From: an uncultured Bacteroidales bacterium
Lineage (GTDB): Bacteria; Bacteroidota; Bacteroidia; Bacteroidales; UBA932
Assembly (NCBI GenBank): GCA_900321715.1
Contig: ONXC01000007.1
Coordinates: forward strand, 1 to 64,000
DNA: 64,000 bases
Reading direction: 5' to 3'
Part shown: piece after piece, positions 57,290 to 64,000 of the stretch
Layout: the number at the start of each line of letters is the position of its first letter
Position numbering within the stretch: position 1 is the stretch's first letter
The notes under the pieces: generated by a model
Told to the model about the DNA's origin: nothing
Seen by the model: only the letters and a program-made list of their open reading frames with translations
Database searches by the model: none
Translations under genes and position numbers: made by a program

Positions 57290-58888
57290 TTAGATTGACG
57301 GTTTCAGGAGAGCCTGGTGGAGCTGTTCATCGTAGCGGAGGCGCACCTTGATGCCGGCCTGCTGGAAGTAATAGCGGACCACGATCTCTTCCTCTATGAA
57401 AGGAATGATTTCATCCTTTTTGAGGCGGAGGAACGTATCCTTATCCATTTCCAGGGACTTCTGGAGGGCTTCAAGCTGGGGTTCCATAGCCTGGGCCAGA
57501 CCGTCTTCCTCCAGGGTCTTTTTCATTTCGTCAAACATTGCGCGGGCGCTGGAGCGGTAATCGAACTCCTTGTCACGGGCAAAAGCTACAAAGTCTTCAT
57601 AGTCCGTGAAGTGGAAATCATCCACGGCGGGGATTTCCTGGTGCTCACGGACATACTTCATTGTATACTGATCCACAATGCCGCCAAGGACCAGAGAGTA
57701 AGTGAGGCGGGAATACTTGTGGGGCTTTACCTCGAAGTCCGGGGTGATGCCGCCGCCGTCACGTACGGTGCGGCCGCCCACGGTCTTGAACTCATGGGTA
57801 AGGGAATCCGGAATATGGCCAACGGAACCGTCTTCATTGCGATGGGAGTAGTCAATGGCCTGGACGCAGCGGCCGGAAGGAGTGTAGTATTTTGAAGTTG
57901 TAACCTTAAGCTGGCCGTCATATGGCAGCGGACGGATGCTCTGGACAAGCCCCTTTCCGTATGTACGCGTGCCGATAATTGTTGCCCTGTCATAATCCTG
58001 AAGCGCTCCGGACACAATTTCTGATGCCGATGCACTGCCGGAATCCACCAGAACCACAATTGGAAGTTTGGTGTCCAACGGTTCAGTGGAGGTTTTGTAG
58101 GACGTTTCTCCGCCCGTGCGGCCCTTTGCGGTAACCACTACGGAACCCTTGGGAACAAAGAGGGAAACAATGTTCACGGCCTCAGAGAGCATGCCGCCGC
58201 CGTTTCCCCTGAGGTCCAGCACAAGGCGCTTCATGCCCTGCTTCTTCAGTTTCAGGACGGCATCACGTATGCCCTGACCCACGCCTTCCGTGAACTTTGA
58301 CATCATCACATAGCCATCGGCCTCATTGAGCATCCCCACATATTCAATGGAAGGAAGCACAATGCGCTCACGGCGCACGGTAACGTCAACCATCTCTCCG
58401 CTCACTTTCTTTACATGGAAAACCACGTCCGTGCCGGGCTTTCCGCGCATCTTTTCCGTACACTCTCCGCTTTCTAGGCCGTGGGTGGTAACGCCGTCAA
58501 TGAGCTCAATCTCATCTCCGCACCTTAGGCCGGCGCGTGCTGCGGGGGAGCCTTCATAGGGCTCGTTGATGATGACATTCCCGTTGATGTCCGGCTTATA
58601 GATGATGGCCCCGATGCCTCCGTAGGCACTTGTGAGCATCATCTGGAAATTCTCCTGCTCCTCTTCCGGAACATACACTGTATATGGATCCAGCGCATCC
58701 AGCATGGCATCCACGGCGGCACGCTCAATGCGCCCCACCTCCAGTGAATCTACGTAGGAACGGTTAAGCTCCTTAAGGATGGCATTATGGACTTCTACCC
58801 ATTTACCCAGCGTGAACTGACTTGACTGGGCGTAAGCGGGGGCCGATAACAGGGCCGCTGCCGCTATGATAATAGCAATTCGTTTCAT
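57290..58888 (-). CDS. S41-family carboxy-terminal processing protease
   Basis: 532 aa from the ATG at 58888, with signal peptide (MKRIAIIIAAAALLSAPAYA). A PDZ domain (about 85-175, GLRCGDEIELIDGV) precedes the S41 core: LDLRGNGGGMLSEA, the nucleophile serine in VDSGSASASEIVSGALQD and the general-base lysine in TRTYGKGLVQS. This is a CtpA/Tsp-type periplasmic protease that trims or degrades proteins by their C-termini. It shares a palindromic bidirectional promoter with rdgB. Confidence 0.95.
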   Translation of the reverse strand: MKRIAIIIAAAALLSAPAYAQSSQFTLGKWVEVHNAILKELNRSYVDSLEVGRIERAAVDAMLDALDPYTVYVPEEEQENFQMMLTSAYGGIGAIIYKPDINGNVIINEPYEGSPAARAGLRCGDEIELIDGVTTHGLESGECTEKMRGKPGTDVVFHVKKVSGEMVDVTVRRERIVLPSIEYVGMLNEADGYVMMSKFTEGVGQGIRDAVLKLKKQGMKRLVLDLRGNGGGMLSEAVNIVSLFVPKGSVVVTAKGRTGGETSYKTSTEPLDTKLPIVVLVDSGSASASEIVSGALQDYDRATIIGTRTYGKGLVQSIRPLPYDGQLKVTTSKYYTPSGRCVQAIDYSHRNEDGSVGHIPDSLTHEFKTVGGRTVRDGGGITPDFEVKPHKYSRLTYSLVLGGIVDQYTMKYVREHQEIPAVDDFHFTDYEDFVAFARDKEFDYRSSARAMFDEMKKTLEEDGLAQAMEPQLEALQKSLEMDKDTFLRLKKDEIIPFIEEEIVVRYYFQQAGIKVRLRYDEQLHQALLKPSI

Positions 58889-58896
58889 ATCGTTAG

Positions 58897-58927
58897 GCAA
58901 AGATAGCAAAAATAGTGCTATCTTTGC
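58897..58927. promoter_or_regulatory. Palindromic bidirectional promoter for the S41 protease and rdgB
   Basis: GCAAAGATAGC (58897-58907) and GCTATCTTTGC (58917-58927) are perfect inverted repeats. Each holds a TATCTTTG -7 box, one per strand, facing away from each other. Confidence 0.75.
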
Positions 58928-58950
58928 GGCGGTTAGACAAGTGTATGAAT

Positions 58951-59571
58951 ATGAAATTAGTTTTTGCAACCAACAATATACATAAAGTCCGTGAGGCTTC
59001 TGAAATTCTGGGAAAGGGTTTTGAAATTGTAACCCCCGCCCAGCTTGGTATCACGGAAGATATCCCCGAAACAGGCAATACCCTCAGGGCCAACTCCCAG
59101 CAGAAGGCCGATTACATATATCAGAGAACCGGTCTTGACTGCTTTGCCGACGATTCCGGTCTGGAGGTGGACATCCTTGGCGGCGCTCCCGGCGTGGAGA
59201 CAGCACGCTATGCGGGCCCTGAAAAAAATCCATCGGCCAATATAGCAAAGCTCCTTCAGGAAATGGCCCGCCGTGAGATGGAGGCGTCGTTTGCCAGGGA
59301 GTGCGGAATTGAAACGCCCCACGCCACCAGGAAGGCCCGTTTCCGCACCTGCGTCACCCTTATCATCGGTGGAAAGAAGCATTTCTTTGACGGATGCATG
59401 GAAGGGAAAATCGGCCGTGAACTATATGGGAACGGCGGTTTTGGCTATGATCCCATCTTCATTCCGGAGGGCCGCGACGTTACTGCTGCACAGCTAACGG
59501 AAGAGGAGAAAAACGCCATCTCGCACCGCGGAAACGCCCTCAGGGCCATGTCGGCATTCCTTAATGGATAA
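58951..59571 (+). CDS. rdgB: dITP/XTP pyrophosphatase
   Basis: 206 aa from MKLVFATNNIHKVREA (an ATG two codons upstream at 58945 is also possible). It removes deaminated purine nucleotides from the pool. Family motifs FADDSGLEVDILGGAPGVETARYAG and GYDPIFIPEG are complete. About a dozen extra residues (REMEASFARECGIETP) stand before the strand RKARFRTCVTLI. It overlaps recO by 8 bases. Confidence 0.95.
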   Translation: MKLVFATNNIHKVREASEILGKGFEIVTPAQLGITEDIPETGNTLRANSQQKADYIYQRTGLDCFADDSGLEVDILGGAPGVETARYAGPEKNPSANIAKLLQEMARREMEASFARECGIETPHATRKARFRTCVTLIIGGKKHFFDGCMEGKIGRELYGNGGFGYDPIFIPEGRDVTAAQLTEEEKNAISHRGNALRAMSAFLNG

Positions 59572-60211
59572 CCTGGAATTCATAGTCCTTGCAACCACCA
59601 AGGTTAAGGAGGGGGCGCTTGTAGTGCACACCCTCTCAAGGGAGTATGGCAGGCGCGGATTCATCGTGCGCCCGGGCAAAAAGACAGCCGCTGCGCTGTT
59701 CCTCCCCCTCAATATCCTTGAGGCCGATGTAGTGGAAAACCCAAGGAGCGACCTATGGTCCCTGAAGGGCATCCACGCCCTTGACTCACTCTCCGGAATC
59801 CGCAGCAACATCCACAAGAACACAATGACGCTCTTTCTCTCGGAGGTCCTTTTCCGTACCATCCGGGAAGGCGCCGTAGAAGACGGCCTCTATGAGTGGT
59901 GCGTAGGGAGCATCCTCGCCCTCAATGCCCTGGAGGCCGATTATGCCAACTATCACGTACGCTTCCTCCTGGAATTTGCCGGGGCCCTTGGTTTCAGGCC
60001 CACGTTCCAGGACATAGCGCCGTTCGTGCAGGAGCATGCGATGGAAATGCGCCAGATGCTCCAGGGAAGTTTCTCTGAATCCATGCTGGTCCAGCTCAAC
60101 GGTCCGGTGCGGAATTCCCTCTGCGAGAGCATTCTCAAATACCTTGAGTATCACACTGACCAGCCCATCCGCATAAAATCCCTCGCCGTCCTCCGGGAAC
60201 TCTACGCATAG
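59564..60211 (+). CDS. recO: DNA repair protein RecO
   Basis: 215 aa. An N-terminal OB-type part (VLATTKVKEGALVVHTLSREYGRRGFIV) precedes a helical C-terminal domain (FLSEVLFRTIREGAVEDGLYEWC, FLLEFAGALGFRP). RecO loads RecA on SSB-coated DNA with RecR. The sequence is short for the family and lacks clear zinc-ligand cysteines. It is coupled to rdgB. Confidence 0.85.
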   Translation: MDNLEFIVLATTKVKEGALVVHTLSREYGRRGFIVRPGKKTAAALFLPLNILEADVVENPRSDLWSLKGIHALDSLSGIRSNIHKNTMTLFLSEVLFRTIREGAVEDGLYEWCVGSILALNALEADYANYHVRFLLEFAGALGFRPTFQDIAPFVQEHAMEMRQMLQGSFSESMLVQLNGPVRNSLCESILKYLEYHTDQPIRIKSLAVLRELYA

Positions 60212-60248
60212 TGCCAAAAATTGCGTATCTTTACGGAAAATTTGGCAC
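60210..60248 (+). promoter_or_regulatory. Polyprenyl synthase promoter with flanking inverted repeat
   Basis: The -7 box TATCTTTA (60226-60233) is flanked by GTGCCAAA (60211-60218) and TTTGGCAC (60241-60248), a perfect 8-base inverted repeat that could be an operator. The first 23 bases are identical to the rnr promoter. Confidence 0.6.
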
Positions 60249-60249
60249 A

Positions 60250-61224
60250 ATGATTCCGGAAAGCACCATCTCTGAGGCCTTGAAGAGCCTTTTCAGCAAC
60301 ATCCAGTTCCAAAAAGAACCCGCTGGGCTGTATGACCCCCTGCGGTATATGATTGAAATTGGCGGGAAGCGCATCAGGCCCCGTCTGTGCCTTACCACGT
60401 ATGGGATTTTTGCCGATGAACTGGGCCCGCACATCCTTGAGCCCGCCGCCGGCCTTGAGGTTTTCCACACCTTTACCCTCATCCACGACGACATAATGGA
60501 CCGCAGCCCCCTTCGCCGCGGGCACGATACTGTGTGGAAGAAGTGGAACGAGGACACGGCCATCCTCAGCGGAGACGTTATGTGCATCGATGCATACAAG
60601 CGCATTGCCCAGGCTCCTGCCGCAGTGCTTCCGGAAGCCCTCAGACTCTTCTCAAAAACGGCCTCCGAGGTATGTGACGGCCAGCAGATGGATATGGATT
60701 TCGAGCACCGTGACAATGTCCCGATGGAGGAATATATGACAATGATCGGCCTTAAGACCGGCGTTCTCATTGCATGCGCCGCCCAGATGGGCGCCCTCAT
60801 TGCCGGGGCCGACAAATGGAGCCAGGAGTGCCTCTACGAGTACGGTTATTACCTTGGTCTGGCCTTCCAGGTGGCCGATGACTACCTTGACGCCTATGGC
60901 GACGAGAAGGTCTTTGGAAAGCCCATCGGCGGGGACATCCTCAACTGCAAGAAGAGCTGGCTCACTATCCGCGCCCAGGAAAAGGGCGCCGATGGCATAA
61001 TAGAAGCCCTGAACGCTCCCGCAGAAACCCCAGAGGAAAAGGCCGCCAAGATTGCCCGCGTGAAGGCCCTCTATGACAGCGTAGGTGTGGCCGATGATGC
61101 CCGCAAGGCCATCGGAGACCTCAGCACACGCGCAATCTTCAAGGGCACCGACGCCCGTATGGGCGCCCATGGCCACGAGGCCCTCAAAGCCTTTGCCAAC
61201 AGTCTCGTCGGCCGCACGGTCTAA
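60250..61224 (+). CDS. Trans-polyprenyl diphosphate synthase
   Basis: 324 aa from the ATG at 60250. Both aspartate-rich motifs are present: LIHDDIMDRSPLRRG and FQVADDYLDAYGD, with GGKRIRPRLCL at the N-terminus. It extends isoprenyl diphosphates by condensation with isopentenyl diphosphate; chain length cannot be told from sequence. It may supply the menaquinone side chain (compare ubiE at 45017) or farnesyl/geranylgeranyl diphosphate. Confidence 0.92.
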   Translation: MIPESTISEALKSLFSNIQFQKEPAGLYDPLRYMIEIGGKRIRPRLCLTTYGIFADELGPHILEPAAGLEVFHTFTLIHDDIMDRSPLRRGHDTVWKKWNEDTAILSGDVMCIDAYKRIAQAPAAVLPEALRLFSKTASEVCDGQQMDMDFEHRDNVPMEEYMTMIGLKTGVLIACAAQMGALIAGADKWSQECLYEYGYYLGLAFQVADDYLDAYGDEKVFGKPIGGDILNCKKSWLTIRAQEKGADGIIEALNAPAETPEEKAAKIARVKALYDSVGVADDARKAIGDLSTRAIFKGTDARMGAHGHEALKAFANSLVGRTV

Positions 61225-61248
61225 CCCCTCCCCTTATGATTCTCCCCT

Positions 61249-61336
61249 GCCGGTGGAGGCTAAGTTGTTGATTAATAACTTTTTATAGGAGTTTCTACCA
61301 GAAAAAGTTCTGGTAGAAACTTTTGTAAGTGGCTGT
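61249..61336 (+). repeat. Intergenic repeat, copy B, with hairpin
   Basis: This is the second copy of the element at 51843-51929. Its stem is a perfect 14-base inverted repeat (61290-61303 and 61308-61321, AGTTTCTACCAGAA and its complement) with loop AAAG, then TTTTGTAAGT. The flanks match copy A while the stem sequence differs. Confidence 0.6.
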
Positions 61337-61360
61337 GTAACAAGATATTAAGCTCCACTG

Positions 61361-61394
61361 TTGCAAATATGAAAAATAGTGATTACATTTGCAA
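61361..61394 (+). promoter_or_regulatory. Toxin-antitoxin promoter and probable operator
   Basis: TTG (61361-61363), 20 bases, TACATTTG (61384-61391). TTGCAAAT (61361-61368) and ATTTGCAA (61387-61394) form an inverted repeat that covers both promoter boxes, as expected for autorepression by the antitoxin. Confidence 0.6.
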
Positions 61395-61407
61395 AAATGT
61401 TATCATT

Positions 61408-61680
61408 ATGGAAACTGTAATCAGGGAGCAAACGGTTATTCGTTTCAGGAAGGACATCCTGAACCGCGCCAGGTTCAAGGCCAAACAGAACAATATGTCC
61501 CTAAATGCGTATCTTGAAGAGGTTGTGGCAGAAGCAGTAAAACCTGCAATTCCAAAACTGCCCAAGGACTTTAAGATCAGCCCCGCTGTAGAGGCTTTAT
61601 CTGGAATCATTCCTGCTCCTACAAAAGAGCAGTTGGAAGCAGATGACAGACTGGCATATATACTTGGTAAAGGACAATAA
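61408..61680 (+). CDS. Antitoxin of a VapBC-like pair
   Basis: 90 aa from METVIREQTVIRFRKDIL. The N-terminus has the ribbon-helix-helix pattern (TVIRFRKDILNRARFKAKQNNMSLNAYLEEVVAEAV); the C-terminal half, with PKDFKISPAVEALSG, would wrap the toxin. It lies 4 bases before a PIN-domain gene. The low GC and hand-like spacing fit a mobile two-gene cassette between housekeeping genes. Confidence 0.8.
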   Translation: METVIREQTVIRFRKDILNRARFKAKQNNMSLNAYLEEVVAEAVKPAIPKLPKDFKISPAVEALSGIIPAPTKEQLEADDRLAYILGKGQ

Positions 61681-61684
61681 TGCT

Positions 61685-62119
61685 ATGAGAGTATTCATTG
61701 ACACCAACGTAGTAATGGACTGGCTTCTGGAAGACCGTCCCGCTAAGCCGTTTGCCAAAACCATCATTACTGCGGCAGAGCAGCATTGCTTTGAGCTCAT
61801 AATAAGCACCCAGAGCATAATAGACACCTCTTATTTCTCACAAAAGAGCGGAATGCCTTTTGAGAGAATAAGTGATACCCTGAGGTATCTTTATACTTTT
61901 GCAAAGATAGTGGGCATAGACAGTATAGACTGTCTTTGGGCAATTGACCATTATTCCGGAGACTTTGAGGATGATATGCAGTACGCCAGCGCATACAACG
62001 CTGTATGTGACTATTTTATCACCCGTGACAAAAAACTCAAACAGCTGAATAGGGAACATAACCCTATGAAGGTTATCTCTCCGGAAGATTTCGTGGCCCA
62101 GATGATAGCCTCCTCCTAA
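61685..62119 (+). CDS. PIN-domain toxin (VapC-like)
   Basis: 144 aa from MRVFIDTNVVMDWLL. The PIN acidic residues are visible: D6 in FIDTN, an Asp/Glu in the middle, the DFEDDMQYASA cluster and TRDKK. Such proteins are Mg-dependent endoribonucleases held inactive by the antitoxin. The frame is open upstream into the antitoxin gene, but the ATG at 61685 fits the family. Its stop overlaps the convergent U32 gene by 4 bases. Confidence 0.85.
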   Translation: MRVFIDTNVVMDWLLEDRPAKPFAKTIITAAEQHCFELIISTQSIIDTSYFSQKSGMPFERISDTLRYLYTFAKIVGIDSIDCLWAIDHYSGDFEDDMQYASAYNAVCDYFITRDKKLKQLNREHNPMKVISPEDFVAQMIASS

Positions 62120-63399
62120 ACCCAGATGTACACTTTGTCGCCGCGGTGAGGGTGAAGGCGGCTGTTCTCTGGATCAGGATCCACGTGGTCCTCTGGCATA
62201 TTGTCCAGCGGAACGGCAACGGAGCAGCGGCAGCCCTGGGGGGCTACATCAGCGGGCTCATAATCCACGCGGAGGTCATCGGCCTTGAATTCTATGATGC
62301 CGGTGGTGTTGCCTATGATAAGCATATCGCAGCCCTTGGGTAGGTCACGCGTTTCCACCTGGATTTCCGCTACGCCAATGCGGCCAAACCAATTGGTGAC
62401 TTTCCCTATGTAAACCTTGTTACGGGTGGCCTGTGAGCCATATACCGCGCTCCATTCGCCCATCTTTGCGCCAAGATAGTATCCGTCCCAGAAGCCTCGG
62501 TTGAATACGGTTGCAAGGCGGTCCTTGTATGAGGCACCAAGCTCCGGGGTGTAGGTGCCATCGGCCACGGCATTTGCGGCTTCACGGTAGCATTCCACCG
62601 TTGTCTTCACATAGTCTGCGCTGCGGGCGCGGCCTTCAATCTTGAACACCTTTACGCCGGCTTCCACGAACTTATCCAGGAAATCTATGGTACAGAGGTC
62701 CTTGGGGGACATAAGGTATTTGTTGTCCACGTTCACCTCAAAACCTGTTTCGTAATCCGTAAGGAGGTAACCCCTGCGGCAGGGCTGCAGGCAGGCACCC
62801 CTGTTGGCACTGGCCCCGTATGCGCTGAGGGACATATAGCACTTGCCGGAAACAGCCATACAGAATGCTCCATGGGCAAACATCTCTATCCGCACAAGTT
62901 CCCCGGACGGGCCGGTGATATGCTCTGAGACAATGGCCTCATGGATGGCGCGGACCTGGTCCAGGTTCAGTTCACGTGCCAGAACCACTACATCGGCAAA
63001 CTGGGCGTAGAAGCGCAGCGCCTCAATGTTGGATATGCTGAGCTGGGTGGAAATATGCACCTCCAGGCCAATCTTCCGGCAATAGAGGATGCACGCCATG
63101 TCGGAAGCGATGATTGCATTCACACCCGCGGCCTTTGCGGCATCAAGGGTCTCATATGCAGGCTGAAGATCCTCCCCGTAAAGGGTGATATTCAGCGTCA
63201 TATATGCCTTCACGCCATATTCACGGCATATTCGCATAATTTCCGGGAGGTCTTCCCTGGAGAAATTATTGGCCGAATGAGAACGCATATTGAGGTGGCC
63301 GATCCCAAAGTACACGGAATCCGCCCCGCCCTGGATTGCGGCAATTAGGCAACCGAAGTTGCCCGCAGGCGCCATTATTTCAAGTTCCTTCCTGGTCAT
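62116..63399 (-). CDS. U32-family protein (RlhA/TrhP-like)
   Basis: 427 aa. The U32 signature EMFAHGAFCMAVSGKCYMS followed by GACLQPCRRGYLL is complete, with MAPAGNFGCLIAAIQGGADSVYFG at the N-terminus. Although named peptidases, the best-studied members (RlhA, TrhO/TrhP) are needed for 5-hydroxycytidine or 5-hydroxyuridine in rRNA and tRNA. RNA hydroxylation is therefore likelier than proteolysis. A leader of only a few bases separates its promoter from the ATG. Confidence 0.9.
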   Translation of the reverse strand: MTRKELEIMAPAGNFGCLIAAIQGGADSVYFGIGHLNMRSHSANNFSREDLPEIMRICREYGVKAYMTLNITLYGEDLQPAYETLDAAKAAGVNAIIASDMACILYCRKIGLEVHISTQLSISNIEALRFYAQFADVVVLARELNLDQVRAIHEAIVSEHITGPSGELVRIEMFAHGAFCMAVSGKCYMSLSAYGASANRGACLQPCRRGYLLTDYETGFEVNVDNKYLMSPKDLCTIDFLDKFVEAGVKVFKIEGRARSADYVKTTVECYREAANAVADGTYTPELGASYKDRLATVFNRGFWDGYYLGAKMGEWSAVYGSQATRNKVYIGKVTNWFGRIGVAEIQVETRDLPKGCDMLIIGNTTGIIEFKADDLRVDYEPADVAPQGCRCSVAVPLDNMPEDHVDPDPENSRLHPHRGDKVYIWV

Positions 63400-63406
63400 A
63401 GCGCTG

Positions 63407-63414
63407 CAAAGATA
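63407..63414 (-). promoter_or_regulatory. U32 gene promoter, -7 box
   Basis: TATCTTTG on the minus strand ends seven bases before the ATG at 63399, again predicting a nearly leaderless mRNA. Confidence 0.7.
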
Positions 63415-63427
63415 AGCATTTTTCTTT

Positions 63428-64000
63428 TTACAGCTCCAGGGATCCCGTGCGGTAGAAGTGGACCAGGGAGGTCTGGAAGAGGTATTCGCAGGAGGCCTGG
63501 ACCAGGTCGGATTCGGCCTTCATCATACGGTTGCGGGCCTCGGAGAACTCCGTTAGGGTGGCGGCACCGGCCTCATAACGGGCTTCCATAAGCGAGAAGG
63601 CATCCTTTGCGGCGGCACTGGCTTCCAGCGAGGCGTCGTACTTTGCCTGGGCCGCAACGGCGCCGTTCCAGGCCTGGTAAATCTCCTTGTACAGTCCCTG
63701 CTGGGCGCGGCGCAGCTGCACCCTCTGGGCCTCCTGCTGGATTTTGGCCGATCTTACCTGATTCCTCACCTGGAACCGGTTGAAGATGGGAATGTTGAGG
63801 GAGAGTCCCACATACTGTGAGAAGTTGGCTCCGAGCTGGTTCCAGAACCCGGCAGTGGGGAAGGAAGAGTAATAGTTGGTTCCAAGCCCGGCATTCAGTG
63901 AAAGCGAGGGGTAGTATCCGCTCTTTGCAATTTCTATAGAATGCTCCGTGCCTTTAAGCCTGAGTTCTTCGGCCTTGATGGAAGGACGGTCCATGACTGC
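63428..64000 (-). CDS. TolC-family outer-membrane efflux protein, C-terminal part
   Basis: The gene enters from beyond the right edge; about 190 C-terminal residues are visible. RPSIKAEELRLKGTEHSIEIAKSGYYPSLSLNAGLG followed by a barrel strand (FNRFQVRNQVRSAKIQQEAQ) and long amphipathic helices (MEARYEAGAATLTEFSEARNRMMKAESDLVQA) is the standard second repeat of TolC proteins. It would form the outer-membrane channel of a tripartite efflux pump, whose RND and adaptor genes are presumably outside the window. Confidence 0.9.
   Translation of the reverse strand, partial: AVMDRPSIKAEELRLKGTEHSIEIAKSGYYPSLSLNAGLGTNYYSSFPTAGFWNQLGANFSQYVGLSLNIPIFNRFQVRNQVRSAKIQQEAQRVQLRRAQQGLYKEIYQAWNGAVAAQAKYDASLEASAAAKDAFSLMEARYEAGAATLTEFSEARNRMMKAESDLVQASCEYLFQTSLVHFYRTGSLEL

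Noticed and set aside
61290-61321. Hairpin of repeat B as an integron attC site
   Set aside because: The core site GTTRRRY and its partner RYYYAAC are not found at the right places, and no integrase is in view.
62116-63399. U32 protein as a collagenase-like protease
   Set aside because: The family name is historic; characterised close members act in rRNA or tRNA hydroxylation.

Overview
The window is chromosomal DNA of a member of the Bacteroidota, most likely order Bacteroidales. Evidence: promoters are TAnnTTTG boxes instead of sigma-70 boxes; there are SusC/Oar-type TonB receptors, BACON-domain and DUF5689-type lipoproteins, a T9SS-like sorting domain, and DUF2723 and DUF4271 proteins; aromatic amino-acid and ribosomal gene orders are typical of the order. 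The sequence is moderately GC-rich and shows no insertion sequence, prophage, tRNA or CRISPR array. I cannot name the genus.

Layout. 1-4187: tail of a 5S rRNA (end of an rRNA operon), eno, and a secreted subtilase whose start overlaps the end of eno. 4184-6930 (minus): aldo/keto reductase-ferredoxin and a NapH-like membrane ferredoxin. 6994-13040: frr, then an aromatic amino-acid operon (pheA, aminotransferase, tyrA, DAHP synthase-chorismate mutase), then metK behind a probable SAM-II riboswitch. 13170-26615: two TonB-dependent receptors, BACON/OB-like and DUF5689-like lipoproteins, two exported nucleases of unrelated folds and an M3 peptidase; this reads as a surface nucleic-acid capture and degradation locus. 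26622-31643: manA, a patatin phospholipase, rplM-rpsI, rpsB-tsf. 31795-43597: a large surface lipoprotein, a GH2 beta-galactosidase, a MATE transporter, rsgA, malQ, a SUI1 protein and DUF4271. 43613-48643: a hemD-like gene, rnpA, yidD, ubiE/menG, a GNAT-acyl ligase fusion and its ACP. 48728-64000: DUF2723 membrane protein, rRNA methyltransferase, pgk, porin-like barrel, rnr, S41 protease, rdgB, recO, a polyprenyl diphosphate synthase, a PIN-type toxin-antitoxin pair, a U32 protein and the end of a TolC-family gene.

Three things go beyond ordinary annotation. (1) The heptamer GGCCGAT/ATCGGCC occurs about 100 times by hand count, on both strands, in all reading frames and as the two arms of a terminator; this resembles DNA uptake sequences of naturally competent bacteria. 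(2) tyrA and rnpA each carry an in-frame insertion made of nested inverted repeats (78 and about 100 nt), like the palindromic elements known inside Rickettsia genes. (3) The nuclease/TonB locus has no established function that I know of, and its first nuclease gene has a catalytic core with foreign-looking codon use.
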